Counted from the stretch's first letter, positions 42,788 through 53,008 are shown. The stretch: 64,000 bases of DNA from Veillonellaceae bacterium (GCA_012798135.1 JAAZNU010000006.1:1-64000), one strand, 5' to 3'. Notes: a model not told the origin generated them from the letters alone. Program-made: numbers and translations.

Positions 42788-43828
42788 ATGAGTAAAAAAC
42801 TGTTGCAACATTCCAGCCTGTTTGTCCTGTTCATCTTCGTCGCGTCGCTGGCCCTGGCTGGCTGCGGCGGTGGCGCCCCGGCCAAACCGGAAACCAAACA
42901 ACTGAAACTGACCCTGTACTGCGGCCTGTTGGAAGAGCATATGGCGAAAGCAGTGCAGGAATTCCAGAAAGATACCGGTATCAAGGTCGAAGCCGTTCGC
43001 ATGAGTTCCGGCGAAGTCCTGGGCCGGATCCGCGCCGAAAAAAATAATCCGAAGGCCAGCGTCTGGTGGGGCGGCCCGGCGGATGCCTTTATCGCCGCCA
43101 AGCAGGAAGGCTTGCTGGAAAAATACCAATCGCCCAACGCCGCCAAGATTCCGGCGAAATTCAAGGACCCTGACGGTTTCTGGACCGGCATCTACGTCGG
43201 TTACCTCGGCTTTTCCTCCAACGCCAAACTGCTGAAAGAGAAAAACATCCCCGTTCCCCAGACTTGGCAGGATCTGCTGCGGCCCGAGCTGAAGGGGCAG
43301 GTTTCCATGGCCAACCCCGGCGCGTCCGGCACCGCTTACACGATGCTGGCCACCATCGTTCAGCTGATGGGCGAGGAAAAAGGTCTGGAATATATGAAGA
43401 AATTGAACGGACAAATCAAGGTGTATCAGAAGACCGGCACCGCCCCCGCCCGTCTGGCCGGCCAGGGGGAAGTCACCGTCGGCCTGACCTTCCTGCATGA
43501 CGCCATCAAGTATCAGGAAGAAGGCATGAAAGACTTGGTGTTGTCCGCCCCCGCCGAGGGCACCGGCTACGAAATCGGCGCCGTCGCAGTAATCAAGGGT
43601 GGTCCGGATCAGGAAGCCGCCAAGAAGTGGGTAGACTGGGCGTTGTCGAAGAAGGGCCAGGAATTCGGCCAGAAAGTCGGATCCTATCAGTTCCTGACCA
43701 ATCCGGAAGCGAATCCGCCCAAGCAAGCCGAACCGATCAAAAACACCAAACTGATCGACTATAATCTCGACTGGGCCGGCAAGAACCGCAGCGCCCTCGT
43801 CGAGAAATGGAACAAAGCCATCAAATAG
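42788..43828 (+). CDS. ABC transporter substrate-binding lipoprotein (AfuA type)
   Basis: A 346-aa protein. Lipobox SLALAGCGGG. Core features are LTLYCGLLEEHMAKAVQEF, GEVLGRIRAEKNNPKASVWWGGPADAF and SMANPGASGTAYTM. The GGPAD signature is shared with the proteins at 47941 (GGPSD) and 53926, defining a second subtype of binding proteins different from the WMHSVRDD subtype. GGGGAGG lies upstream. First gene of the operon 42788-46636. Confidence 0.93.
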   Translation: MSKKLLQHSSLFVLFIFVASLALAGCGGGAPAKPETKQLKLTLYCGLLEEHMAKAVQEFQKDTGIKVEAVRMSSGEVLGRIRAEKNNPKASVWWGGPADAFIAAKQEGLLEKYQSPNAAKIPAKFKDPDGFWTGIYVGYLGFSSNAKLLKEKNIPVPQTWQDLLRPELKGQVSMANPGASGTAYTMLATIVQLMGEEKGLEYMKKLNGQIKVYQKTGTAPARLAGQGEVTVGLTFLHDAIKYQEEGMKDLVLSAPAEGTGYEIGAVAVIKGGPDQEAAKKWVDWALSKKGQEFGQKVGSYQFLTNPEANPPKQAEPIKNTKLIDYNLDWAGKNRSALVEKWNKAIK

Positions 43829-43867
43829 TACCGCACGATTAAATAAAGAAAAGGATCATCAGCGATT

Positions 43868-45550
43868 GTGAACAGCTTTCGACGTCATCTCGACGATCTC
43901 CGTCTGATTCTGCGCGATCCCGTGCTGGCCGCCACGATTCTGCTCGTGGCGGCTTCTCTGGTGCTGTTTATCCTCTGGCCCCTCTACGAAGTCCTGTGGG
44001 AAGGCTTCTTCACGGAAAAAGGCGCCTTTACACTGCAGTATTTCCGGGAGTCCCTGGCCAAAAGCGAAAATCTCCACACCCTGGCCAATACGGTCTGGCT
44101 GGGCATTTTCGTCAGCACGATCTCAACCTTCATCGGCTTTTTGTTCGCCTATGCCGACGCCTTTCTGAAGATCCGCTTCAAAGCGGTGTTCAACACGCTG
44201 GCGATCCTGCCGATCATTTCGCCGCCGTTTGCCTTGTCGATGTCGTTCATCATGCTGTTCGGGCAGCAGGGCTTCGTGACCCGCTCCCTGCTGGGCCTGA
44301 AGGAAACCAACATCTATGGGTTCGGCGGCCTGGCCGTCGTGCAGGTCCTGACCTTTTTCCCGGTCGCCTATCTGGTGCTGGCCGGCCTGCTGCGGCAGAT
44401 CGACCCGGCTTATGAAGAGGCGGCCCGCAACATGGGCGCCTCCCGCGGCCACATCTTCCGTACCATCGTGCTGCCGCTGGTCCGGCCCGGTATCGCCAAC
44501 AGCTTTCTGCTGGTCTTCATCCAGTGCGTGGCCGACTTCGGCAACGCCATGGTCATCGGTGGCAACTACAACACGCTGGCCGCCCAGATCTACATGCAGT
44601 CCATGGGCAACTACGACATGAAGGGGGGGACGGCGCTGGCCACCGTCCTTCTCAGCATCTCGGTCCTGATGTTCGTCATCCAGAAATACTGGGTCGGCGA
44701 CAAGTCCTATGTCACCGTCACCGGCAAGCCCTCGCGGGAACGAGAACTGAACAGCGACCTGCTGCCGTTGCTGTTCGTCGGCCTCCCCTGCGTTCTGGTC
44801 AGCTTGTTCATTCTCGTGCTGTATGTGCTGATCCCCTACGGTTCCCTCGTCAACCTCTGGGGAATCGACTATACACCAACCTTCAAGCATTACCAATATA
44901 TCATCGACATCGGCTGGAAACCGATCCTGGATACCACTTGGCTGTCGCTGTTGTCGATGCCGGTCACCGGCGTTCTCGGCATGGTCATCGCCTTTCTGAT
45001 CGTGCGCAAGCACTTTTTCGGCCGTGGCTTCATCGAATTCGCCTCGCTGTTGTCGATGGCCATTCCCGGCACCGTCATCGGTGTCGGTTATGTCCTGGCC
45101 TACAACAAGCCGCCGCTGGTACTCACCGGCACAGCCGCCATCATCGTTCTGTCCTTCGTGTTCCGCAGCATGCCGGTCGGCATCCGTGCCGGCATCGCCT
45201 CCCTGCAGCAAATCGACCCGGCCATCGAGGAGGCGGCGCAGGATCTGGGCGCTTCCTCGTTCAAGGTGTTCACGTCCGTGACCATCCCCCTGATCAAATC
45301 GGCGTTCTTCAGCGGTCTGGTGTACAGTTTCGTGCGCAGCATGACCGCGGTCAGCGCCGTCATCTTCCTGGTATCGGCCAGCTACAACCTGCTGACGGTC
45401 AGCATCATGTCGCAAGTTGACGGCGGCAAGCTCGGCGTGGCGGCCGCCTATTCCACGGTCCTGATCGCCATCGTACTGGCGGTCACCGGCATTCTCAAAT
45501 TCCTGCTCAACCGGATGGGAGTCGACATCTCGGACGTACAGGGCGGTTAA
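43868..45550 (+). CDS. ABC transporter fused permease (AfuB/FbpB type)
   Basis: A 560-aa protein from GTG 43868, about 12 membrane segments. EAA loops are DPAYEEAARNMGASRGHIFRTIVLPL and DPAIEEAAQDLGASSFKVFTSVTIPL in the two halves (each read in part). It follows the binding protein by 39 bp. Confidence 0.93.
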   Translation: MNSFRRHLDDLRLILRDPVLAATILLVAASLVLFILWPLYEVLWEGFFTEKGAFTLQYFRESLAKSENLHTLANTVWLGIFVSTISTFIGFLFAYADAFLKIRFKAVFNTLAILPIISPPFALSMSFIMLFGQQGFVTRSLLGLKETNIYGFGGLAVVQVLTFFPVAYLVLAGLLRQIDPAYEEAARNMGASRGHIFRTIVLPLVRPGIANSFLLVFIQCVADFGNAMVIGGNYNTLAAQIYMQSMGNYDMKGGTALATVLLSISVLMFVIQKYWVGDKSYVTVTGKPSRERELNSDLLPLLFVGLPCVLVSLFILVLYVLIPYGSLVNLWGIDYTPTFKHYQYIIDIGWKPILDTTWLSLLSMPVTGVLGMVIAFLIVRKHFFGRGFIEFASLLSMAIPGTVIGVGYVLAYNKPPLVLTGTAAIIVLSFVFRSMPVGIRAGIASLQQIDPAIEEAAQDLGASSFKVFTSVTIPLIKSAFFSGLVYSFVRSMTAVSAVIFLVSASYNLLTVSIMSQVDGGKLGVAAAYSTVLIAIVLAVTGILKFLLNRMGVDISDVQGG

Positions 45551-45562
45551 GGAGGCAGTCGC

Positions 45563-46636
45563 TTGTCAACATCCAAAAGCGTCAGTGTCAAAAACCTGGT
45601 CAAAACCTTCGAGGGCGCCGGCGGCCGGAAAGTCACGGCCGTCAACAATGTTTCCCTCACCATCGAACCGGGTGAATTCGTCACCCTGCTCGGTCCGTCC
45701 GGCTGCGGCAAAACCACGATCCTGCGCATGGTGGCCGGCTTCGAGAATCCGACCAGCGGCGACGTACTGATCGGCGGCGAACGCGTCAACACCCTGACGC
45801 CGGACCGGCGGGACACCGCCATGGTGTTCCAGAGTTACGCGCTGTTCCCCCATCTCAACGTGTTCGAGAATGTCGCTTATGGTCTGAAAATCAAAAAAAT
45901 GAAGCCGGACGATATTCGGGCCAAAGTGACGAATATCCTCGCCCTGGTCGGCCTGGCCGACATGGAAGGCCGCTCGCCCAACCAGCTCTCCGGCGGCCAG
46001 CAGCAGCGGGTCGCCCTGGCCCGGGCCCTGGTCATGGAGCCGGCGGTGCTACTGTTCGATGAACCCCTGTCGAACCTCGACGCCAAGCTCCGCATCCACA
46101 TGCGGCGGGAGATCCGCAAAATTCAGCGCCAGTTCGGCATCACCAGTATCTACGTCACGCATGACCAGGCTGAGGCCATGAGCATGTCCGACCGCATCAT
46201 CGTCATGAACAAAGGCGTCATCGAGCAAGTCGGCACGCCGAAGGAAATCTACGCCACCCCGGCCAGCCAGTTCGTCGCCGACTTCATCGGCACGGCCAAC
46301 ATAATTCCCAGCAGCGTTCTGTCGTGCGGGAACGGTGAAGCGGAAATCGAGGCGCTGGGGACCCGGTTCCGGGTAAAGACCGGCCTGGCGCTACAGAAAG
46401 GCGACGCCGTCAAACTGATAGTCCGCCCGGAAGCGGTGGCGCTGTCCCGCGATTCCGGAATTCCGGCCGAGATCGCCTCCTCGGTGTTCATGGGCTCGTA
46501 TCAGGACTATGTCCTGTCCGCGCACGACCAGACTCTGCTGATCATCGATTCGGATCCGGCGAACCACGAAACTTTTGACGCCGGCGAGAAGGTTTTTCTG
46601 GGCATCGCGCCGAATAAACTTCACATTGTAAAATAA
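45563..46636 (+). CDS. ABC transporter ATPase (AfuC/FbpC type)
   Basis: A 357-aa protein from TTG 45563, with AAGGAGG upstream. Walker [10 protein letters not shown], signature [16 protein letters not shown], Walker [16 protein letters not shown]-loop VTHDQAEAM and a C-terminal TOBE domain. It closes the three-gene operon. Confidence 0.95.
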   Translation: MSTSKSVSVKNLVKTFEGAGGRKVTAVNNVSLTIEPGEFVTLLGPSGCGKTTILRMVAGFENPTSGDVLIGGERVNTLTPDRRDTAMVFQSYALFPHLNVFENVAYGLKIKKMKPDDIRAKVTNILALVGLADMEGRSPNQLSGGQQQRVALARALVMEPAVLLFDEPLSNLDAKLRIHMRREIRKIQRQFGITSIYVTHDQAEAMSMSDRIIVMNKGVIEQVGTPKEIYATPASQFVADFIGTANIIPSSVLSCGNGEAEIEALGTRFRVKTGLALQKGDAVKLIVRPEAVALSRDSGIPAEIASSVFMGSYQDYVLSAHDQTLLIIDSDPANHETFDAGEKVFLGIAPNKLHIVK

Positions 46637-46751
46637 CTGTTTATTCGGAGCATTTCCGTTCCCACCGGCCGCGCGCCGAAATTTGGTCGTCCATGAAAGG
46701 CAGCATCATATCGGAACCCTGCATCTTCGGTACAGAGAAATGAGAGAGAAT

Positions 46752-46802
46752 CCGGGATGTCTGTTTGAGTGCAACTTCAGACAGATATCCCGGGTTTGCT
46801 TT
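46752..46802 (+). terminator. Terminator after the second ABC operon
   Basis: CCGGGATGTCTG / CAGATATCCCGG stem with one G-T pair, followed by GTTTGCTTTT. It lies 44 bp before the next binding-protein gene, so attenuation of that operon is also possible. Confidence 0.7.
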
Positions 46803-46845
46803 TGAAACCGACCAGTCGTAAAAGTGATCAAGGAGGAAAGAAACC

Positions 46846-47895
46846 ATGAAGAAATCGACGCTCTGTTCCCTGCTCGCCGTCCTGTTGCTGGCCCTGGCCC
46901 TGGCCCTGACCGCCGGCTGCGGCGGCGAAACCAAAAAAACGGCGCAACCCGCCAAACCGGCCGGACCGTCCGGCAAACTGATGATCTACACCTCGATGTT
47001 CCCGGATATCATCGAAGCCGTCAAACCGGAACTGAAGAAAGCCTTCCCCAACCTCGACGTGCAATGGTTCCAGGCCGGCTCCGAGCAGGTCATGACCAAA
47101 CTGGCCGGTGAAATCGAAGCCAAGAAAATCCAGGCCGACGTGCTGATGGTGTCCGACCCGGGATACTACATCACCCTGCAGGGAAAAAATCTGTTGCTGA
47201 AATTTGACGCCCCGAACCGCAAATTCGTCGGCGAAAAATATAAAGACAAGGACGGCTATTGGACCGGCGTCCGGCTCAGCTACATGCTGATGGCCTACAA
47301 CACCAACAAGGTGAAGCCGGAGGAAGCGCCGAAATCGTTCAAGGATCTCACCGATCCCAAGTGGAAGGACAAACTGGCGATGGCCAATCCGCTGCTGTCG
47401 GGCTCGATTCTGACCGTGGCGGCCGATCTGTCGCAACGTTATGGCTGGGATTATTTCAAAGCTCTCAAAGCCAACGGCCTGAAGATCGAGGGCGGCAACA
47501 CCGCCGTCCAGAACAAGCTGATCACCGGCGAATACTATGTGGGCATCATCGGCGAGGAAAACATCCTCAAGATGGCGGCCAAAGGCGAACCGCTGAAAGT
47601 CGCCTATGCGACTGACGGCGCCGTGATCCTGCCCAGCCCGATCGCCATCTTCGCCGGCACCCAGAACCCCGAGGCCGCCAAGGCCGTCACCGACTGGTGG
47701 CTGTCGAAGGAAGGGCAGCAGGCCATCGTGACCAAAGGCTGGATGCACTCGGTCCGTGACGATGTAGCGCCGCCGAAGGGTGCGCCCGACAAGGCGGTCA
47801 TCACCAAGAACTCGCCGATGCTGGATTGGGCCAAGTTCGCGAAAGAGGCGGAAAAAGTCAAGGAAACCTTCCGCAAGCTCGTCATTGAAAAATAA
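46846..47895 (+). CDS. ABC transporter substrate-binding lipoprotein (WMHSVRDD subtype)
   Basis: A 349-aa protein. Lipobox ALALTAGCGGE. It resembles the protein at 39887 along its length (GKLMIYTSMFPDIIEAV, WFQAGSEQVMTKLAGEIEAKKIQADVL, GWMHSVRDDVAPPKGAP). GGAGG lies 12 nt before the ATG. It is the first of three consecutive binding proteins ahead of one permease and one ATPase. Confidence 0.93.
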   Translation: MKKSTLCSLLAVLLLALALALTAGCGGETKKTAQPAKPAGPSGKLMIYTSMFPDIIEAVKPELKKAFPNLDVQWFQAGSEQVMTKLAGEIEAKKIQADVLMVSDPGYYITLQGKNLLLKFDAPNRKFVGEKYKDKDGYWTGVRLSYMLMAYNTNKVKPEEAPKSFKDLTDPKWKDKLAMANPLLSGSILTVAADLSQRYGWDYFKALKANGLKIEGGNTAVQNKLITGEYYVGIIGEENILKMAAKGEPLKVAYATDGAVILPSPIAIFAGTQNPEAAKAVTDWWLSKEGQQAIVTKGWMHSVRDDVAPPKGAPDKAVITKNSPMLDWAKFAKEAEKVKETFRKLVIEK

Positions 47896-47940
47896 GCGAA
47901 CAAGCCCTGCCAATATACTTACAGGGGAGATGACAAATTC

Positions 47941-48993
47941 ATGAAATGGAAACCATTCTGCGCGGCGGCGCTGGCCGGAATGATGCTGTTGGCGGCCGGC
48001 TGCGGCGGCGGCGACAAGAAGGCGGCCGACGCCAAGGCGGCGCCGGCGGCGCAAAGTCTCAAAGGCAAAAAACTGGTCATGTACGTATCCTGGCATGAGG
48101 ACACCGCCAAAGCGCTGGCAGAAGACTTCAAGAAGGCGACCGGCGCCGAAGTCTCGTTCATTCGCCTGCCGACCGGCGAGGCCGTGGCCCGCCTGACCGC
48201 GGAAAAAGACGCCCCCAAGGCCGACATCTGGGTCGGCGGCCCCTCCGATGCCCACGAAGTCCTGAAAGCGCAGGGCGTCACGGAAAAGTATCTCTCACCG
48301 AACCTCAAAAACATCCCCGTGCAATACCGGGACAAGGACGGCTACTGGGCCGGCGTTTATCTGGAAGCCCTGGCCATCGGCTACAACGAGGCCCGGTTCA
48401 AGAAAGAGTTTGAGCCCAAGGGAATCAAGCCGCCCAAAACGCTGGACGACCTGTTGAAACCCGAATTCAAAGGTGAAATCATCACCCCCGATCCCCGCAA
48501 ATCCGGCACCGGCTTCACGTTTATCGCCTCCCTGGCCCAGGCGATGGGCGAAGACAAGGCCATGGAGTATCTGAAGAAACTGAAAGCCAATGTCGCCCAA
48601 TACACTCCGTCCGGCTTCACGCCCGCCCAGAAGGCCGGCGCCGGCGAATATCTGATCGCGCTGAATTTTCTGGAAGACCAGACGCTGATTACCAGCAAGG
48701 GGCAGAAACTGGTCAGCACCGTCTATGACAACGCCGGCTGGACCGTCTGCGCCATGAGCAAGATCAAAGGCCGGGGCAACGACGATGTCGCCAAGGCTTT
48801 CTTCGACTATGTGCTGACGAAGGAAGCCGGCGCCCACGTAACCCGGACAACCAGCGCCATCGCCTGCAACCCCGAAGTGCCGCCGCCGACAGGCGTGCCG
48901 CTGCTAAAGGACATGCCGCTGAGCAAGACCTTCGACAGCAAGAAAGCGGGTGAAATGAAGAAGAGCCTGTTGGAGAAGTACGGTGCCCTGTAG
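47941..48993 (+). CDS. ABC transporter substrate-binding lipoprotein, tandem paralogue A
   Basis: A 350-aa protein. Lipobox MLLAAGCGGG. It is a close tandem duplicate of the next gene, sharing KKLVMYVS-HEDTAKALAE, FIRLPTGEAVAR, ARFKKEFEPKGIKPP and GEIITPDPRKSGTGFTF. GGGGAG lies upstream. The differences cluster in the ligand-binding middle, for example GGPSDAH here and GGTSDAH in the copy. Confidence 0.92.
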   Translation: MKWKPFCAAALAGMMLLAAGCGGGDKKAADAKAAPAAQSLKGKKLVMYVSWHEDTAKALAEDFKKATGAEVSFIRLPTGEAVARLTAEKDAPKADIWVGGPSDAHEVLKAQGVTEKYLSPNLKNIPVQYRDKDGYWAGVYLEALAIGYNEARFKKEFEPKGIKPPKTLDDLLKPEFKGEIITPDPRKSGTGFTFIASLAQAMGEDKAMEYLKKLKANVAQYTPSGFTPAQKAGAGEYLIALNFLEDQTLITSKGQKLVSTVYDNAGWTVCAMSKIKGRGNDDVAKAFFDYVLTKEAGAHVTRTTSAIACNPEVPPPTGVPLLKDMPLSKTFDSKKAGEMKKSLLEKYGAL

Positions 48994-49043
48994 GCTTGGC
49001 TGATTGATTTCGAGGCTATTTTATGTGAAGGAGATGTCTGCGT

Positions 49044-50090
49044 ATGAAATGGAAGACACTTTGTGCCACGGCCCTGGCCGGCGTGATGCTGCTGGCGGCC
49101 GGCTGCGGCGGCGGCGACAAGAAGGCGGCCGACTCCAAGGCGGCGGCGCAAAACCTCAAAGGCAAAAAATTGGTCATGTACGTATCGTTCCATGAAGATA
49201 CGGCCAAAGCCCTTGCCGAGGGATTCAAAAAAGCAACCGGCGCCGAAGTGGCGTTCATCCGTCTGCCGACCGGCGAAGCCGTGGCCCGCATGACTGCGGA
49301 GAAAGACAGCCCGAAGGCCGACGTCTGGCTCGGCGGCACTTCCGATGCGCATGCCCTGATGAAAGCCAAGGGAATCACGGAAGCCTACGAATCCAAGAAT
49401 GCCAAGGCCATCCCGGAAGCCTATCGCGACAAAGGGAATGGCTGGTACGGCCTATATCTGGAAACCTTGTCCATTGGTTACAATGAAGCCCGGTTCAAGA
49501 AAGAATTCGAACCCAAGGGAATCAAGCCGCCCACCACGCTGGAAGACCTGCTGAAACCCGAATTCAAGGGTGAGATCATCACTCCCGACCCCCGCAAATC
49601 CGGTACCGGCTTCACCTTCCTGAGTTCGGTCCTGCAGCAGATGGGCGAACAAAAAGGTTATGAGTTCCTGAAGAAATTCAAAGGCCAGGTGGCCCAGTTC
49701 ACTCCATCCGGCTTCACGCCCGCCCAAAAGGCCGGCGCCGGCGAATATCTGATCACCGTCAACTTCCTGTCCGACCAGAACCTCATTTCCCTGAAAGGCC
49801 AGAAACTCGTCAGCACCGTATATCCCAACGCGGGCTGGAGCGTCGTGGCGATCTCCAAGATGAAGAACAAAGCCAACGAAGATGTGGCGAAAGCCTTCAT
49901 CGACTACTGCCTGACCAAGGAAGCGGGCGAAATGATCAGCAAAACCACCCACGCGATCGCCTGCCATCCGGATGTGGCGCCGCCGGCCGGCAACAAACCA
50001 ATGAAGGAACTGCCGCTGTTCAAGGCCTACGACTTCGAAAAAGCCGGAGCGGCGAAACAGCAAATGACCGACAAATTCTTCGGCCTGTAA
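49044..50090 (+). CDS. ABC transporter substrate-binding lipoprotein, tandem paralogue B
   Basis: A 348-aa tandem duplicate of the gene before it, separated by 50 bp, with its own AAGGAGA site. Lipobox MLLAAGCGGG. Divergence between the copies around residues 110-130 and in the last 40 residues suggests different ligands or affinities. Confidence 0.92.
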   Translation: MKWKTLCATALAGVMLLAAGCGGGDKKAADSKAAAQNLKGKKLVMYVSFHEDTAKALAEGFKKATGAEVAFIRLPTGEAVARMTAEKDSPKADVWLGGTSDAHALMKAKGITEAYESKNAKAIPEAYRDKGNGWYGLYLETLSIGYNEARFKKEFEPKGIKPPTTLEDLLKPEFKGEIITPDPRKSGTGFTFLSSVLQQMGEQKGYEFLKKFKGQVAQFTPSGFTPAQKAGAGEYLITVNFLSDQNLISLKGQKLVSTVYPNAGWSVVAISKMKNKANEDVAKAFIDYCLTKEAGEMISKTTHAIACHPDVAPPAGNKPMKELPLFKAYDFEKAGAAKQQMTDKFFGL

Positions 50091-50106
50091 TCTGATAATT
50101 GTTCCC

Positions 50107-50137
50107 GTACTCCTGCCGGCTCATCCGGCAGGAGTAC
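50107..50137. repeat. Perfect hairpin between binding-protein and permease genes
   Basis: GTACTCCTGCCGG / CCGGCAGGAGTAC, 13 bp, five-base loop. It is in the same relative position as the hairpin at 39831. Confidence 0.7.
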
Positions 50138-50183
50138 CCCTATATTTCACCGCAACCTGAAATTCTGTGGGGGACCGAAACAC

Positions 50184-51845
50184 ATGAAAGAAATGGCTAT
50201 CGGCCACGAACAGACCGGCTGGCGGCGAGAACTGAAACTGCTGCTGCGGGAACCGCCGCTGCTGCTCAGCATTCTCGTCGTATTCGGTTTTTTTGCCCTG
50301 TTCATCATCTATCCCTTTTTGAAGCTGCTCTGGGTGCCGACCGCAGCGGATTGGGCCAAGGCGGTCACCGGCAGGGAATTTATCGAAGCCTTCCGCAATA
50401 CTTTGTTTTCCTCGCTGCTGGCCACCGCCACAGCCATCGTGCTCGGCTTCGTCTACGCTTACGCCATCAATTACGTGCAAATGCCCGGCAAACGTTTTTT
50501 TCAGGTTGTCGCGCTACTGCCGACAATGGCGCCGTCGGTCGTGTCCGGCCTGGCCTTCATCATGCTGTTCGGCCGCCGGGGCATCATCACCTGGAGCGTC
50601 TTGGGCCTGAAAACCGACCTGTACGGCTGGTTCGGCCTCTGGGTAGTGCAGACGATCGCCTTTTTTCCGCTTGCTTATATCACCATTTCCGGTGTTTTGA
50701 AAGCCATCAGCCCCAATCTGGAGCTGGCGGCGCAAAATTTGGGGGCCCGGGGCTGGTACCTGTTCCGGACCGTCACGCTGAAACTGGCCACCCCCGGCAT
50801 CGCCAGTGCGTTTTTGCTCGTCGGCATCAACAGCCTGGCCGACTTCGGCAATCCGATGCTGGTCGGCGGCAATTACCATGTGCTGGCCACCGAGGCCTAC
50901 GCCCAAGTCATCGGCGCCTGGGACCTGCCGATGGGCGCGACGCTGAGCGCCTTCCTGGTCATCCCGACCGTGTTGGTGTTCTTCGTCCAGCGCTATTATC
51001 TTGAGAAGCGCTCCTATGTCACCGTCACCGGCAAGCCGGTCGCCGGTCTGACCCGGGTGACGGTCGGCGATAGCGCCAAATGGCTGTTCTTCGCGTTCTG
51101 CAGTCTGATCTGCCTGGTTATTCTGATGATCATCGGCGTGGTCTGCCTGTTCGCCTTCACCCGGAACTTCGGCTATGATTTCACGTTCACCGCCGATCAT
51201 TTCATCGAAGGCGTGGTTCAGTCGGCGACGATGCGCAACAGTTGGGTCGCCTCGATGTCCACGGCCGCCATCACTACGATCTTCGGCATCGCCCTGGCTT
51301 TCCTGACCATCCGCAAACAATTTCCGGGCCGCACGCTCATGGACTTCCTGGCGATGCTGCCGGTGTCGCTGCCCGGCACCTTCATCGGCCTGTCACTGAT
51401 CATGGCCTTTAACACCGGCCCACTGGCCATGACCGGCACGCTCGTCATCATCATCCTGGGCATGACCCTGCGGCAGCTGCCGGTCGGCTACCGACAGGCG
51501 GTGGCCGGACTAAAGCAGATCGAAAAATCGCTGGAGCAGGCTTCCACCAATCTGGGCGCGAACAGTTTCGTGACGTTCCGGCGCATCATCCTGCCCATGC
51601 TGAAAAACTCGCTGTCCGTGAGTTTCGTCTACTCATTCATGAAATCCATGAACACGCTCAGCACGGTCATTTTCCTGGTCTCGCCGGAATACAACCTGGC
51701 CTCGATCAACATCATGAGCCTGTCGGATCACGGGTTTCTGGCCGTCGCCAGCGCCACCGCCGTCGGCATGATGCTGACCATCTTCTTCACCTTCGGCGTA
51801 GTGAAGCTGGTGCTGCGCGACCAGATCAACATCTTTGATTTGTAG
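50184..51845 (+). CDS. ABC transporter fused permease (AfuB/FbpB type)
   Basis: A 553-aa protein with about 12 membrane segments. EAA loops are SPNLELAAQNLGARGWYLFR and EKSLEQASTNLGANSFVTFR. The start ATG follows GGGGGACC. It serves the three binding proteins upstream. Confidence 0.93.
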   Translation: MKEMAIGHEQTGWRRELKLLLREPPLLLSILVVFGFFALFIIYPFLKLLWVPTAADWAKAVTGREFIEAFRNTLFSSLLATATAIVLGFVYAYAINYVQMPGKRFFQVVALLPTMAPSVVSGLAFIMLFGRRGIITWSVLGLKTDLYGWFGLWVVQTIAFFPLAYITISGVLKAISPNLELAAQNLGARGWYLFRTVTLKLATPGIASAFLLVGINSLADFGNPMLVGGNYHVLATEAYAQVIGAWDLPMGATLSAFLVIPTVLVFFVQRYYLEKRSYVTVTGKPVAGLTRVTVGDSAKWLFFAFCSLICLVILMIIGVVCLFAFTRNFGYDFTFTADHFIEGVVQSATMRNSWVASMSTAAITTIFGIALAFLTIRKQFPGRTLMDFLAMLPVSLPGTFIGLSLIMAFNTGPLAMTGTLVIIILGMTLRQLPVGYRQAVAGLKQIEKSLEQASTNLGANSFVTFRRIILPMLKNSLSVSFVYSFMKSMNTLSTVIFLVSPEYNLASINIMSLSDHGFLAVASATAVGMMLTIFFTFGVVKLVLRDQINIFDL

Positions 51846-51856
51846 GAGGAACTATC

Positions 51857-52930
51857 GTGTCGGAATTCGTACTGCAACTGAAAAATATCAATAAATATTT
51901 CGGCAACAACCATGTGATCCGCGATGTCTGCATGGACATCGAAAAAGGCGCTTTCGTCACCTTCCTGGGTCCTTCGGGTTGCGGCAAAACTACGTTGTTA
52001 CGGATGATCGCCGGCTTCTACGAGCCCGATGACGGCGAGATCCTCCTCAACGGCAAACGCATCGACAAGATTCCTCCCTACGACCGGAATACCGCCATGG
52101 TGTTCCAGGAATACGCCCTGTTTCCGCACATGAACGTGTTCGAAAACGTCTCCTACGGTCTGGATGTCCGGGGCGAAAGCAAAGCGGAGATGCACCGGAA
52201 AGTCGCCTCGGCGCTGGAAATGATGCAGCTGACCGGTATGGAGGAGCGGTACCCCAGCCAGATGTCCGGCGGCCAGCAACAACGGGTGGCGGTGGCGCGG
52301 GCACTGGTGATGAACCCGGAAGCGCTGCTGCTGGACGAACCGCTGTCCAATCTCGACGCCAAACTGCGGGAGTCCGTCCGGGTCGAGCTGCGCCAGATCC
52401 AACAGAAAATGGGGCTGACGACCATCTATGTAACCCACGACCAGTCGGAAGCCCTGTCGATGTCAGATATGATCGTGGTCATGCGCAAGGGCGTCATCCA
52501 TCAGATCGGCACAGCCCAGCAGATCTATTTCGAACCGCGAACCACCTTTGTCGCCGACTTCATCGGCACTACGAACCTGCTGCAAGTCAAAGCCGTCGCC
52601 AGCGACACGCTCCTGTACGGGCAGTCGCCACTGCCGACGGCCCGGCCGGTCAAAACCGGCGACAGCTACTGCCTCAGCCTGCGGCCCGAGTCGCTGCAGC
52701 TGTCGGCAACGCCCGGCGATAACAGCCGGATCAGCATCCCGGCCACCATCGCCCATAAAATGTTTTTGGGTGAGAAGGTGCGCTACATATTGAATGATCA
52801 GTACGAAAAGGAATGGATCGTCGATGCGTTCGATCCCGGCCGGCAGCTTCTGGACGGTCCGGTATACCTGACCTGCGCGAAGGAAAAAGCCTGGCTGATC
52901 GAAGAAGCGGAAATCGACGTGGATCAATGA
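51857..52930 (+). CDS. ABC transporter ATPase (AfuC/FbpC type)
   Basis: A 357-aa protein from GTG 51857 with GGAGGA upstream. Walker [10 protein letters not shown], signature [16 protein letters not shown], Walker [18 protein letters not shown]-loop VTHDQSEAL, TOBE domain at the end. Last gene of the five-gene operon 46846-52930. Confidence 0.95.
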   Translation: MSEFVLQLKNINKYFGNNHVIRDVCMDIEKGAFVTFLGPSGCGKTTLLRMIAGFYEPDDGEILLNGKRIDKIPPYDRNTAMVFQEYALFPHMNVFENVSYGLDVRGESKAEMHRKVASALEMMQLTGMEERYPSQMSGGQQQRVAVARALVMNPEALLLDEPLSNLDAKLRESVRVELRQIQQKMGLTTIYVTHDQSEALSMSDMIVVMRKGVIHQIGTAQQIYFEPRTTFVADFIGTTNLLQVKAVASDTLLYGQSPLPTARPVKTGDSYCLSLRPESLQLSATPGDNSRISIPATIAHKMFLGEKVRYILNDQYEKEWIVDAFDPGRQLLDGPVYLTCAKEKAWLIEEAEIDVDQ

Positions 52931-52931
52931 A

Positions 52932-52982
52932 AGCACAGGGGCGTGTGAAAACTGGCAGCCAGTTTTCACACGCCCCTGTGCT
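52932..52982. terminator. Perfect 24-bp hairpin between convergent genes
   Basis: 52932-52955 pairs perfectly with 52959-52982, three-base loop. Weak T content follows (CTCTTATC). It acts for the ABC operon and, from the other side, for araD. Confidence 0.7.
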
Positions 52983-53008
52983 CTTATCAAACCACGCTCG
53001 CCTATGCT

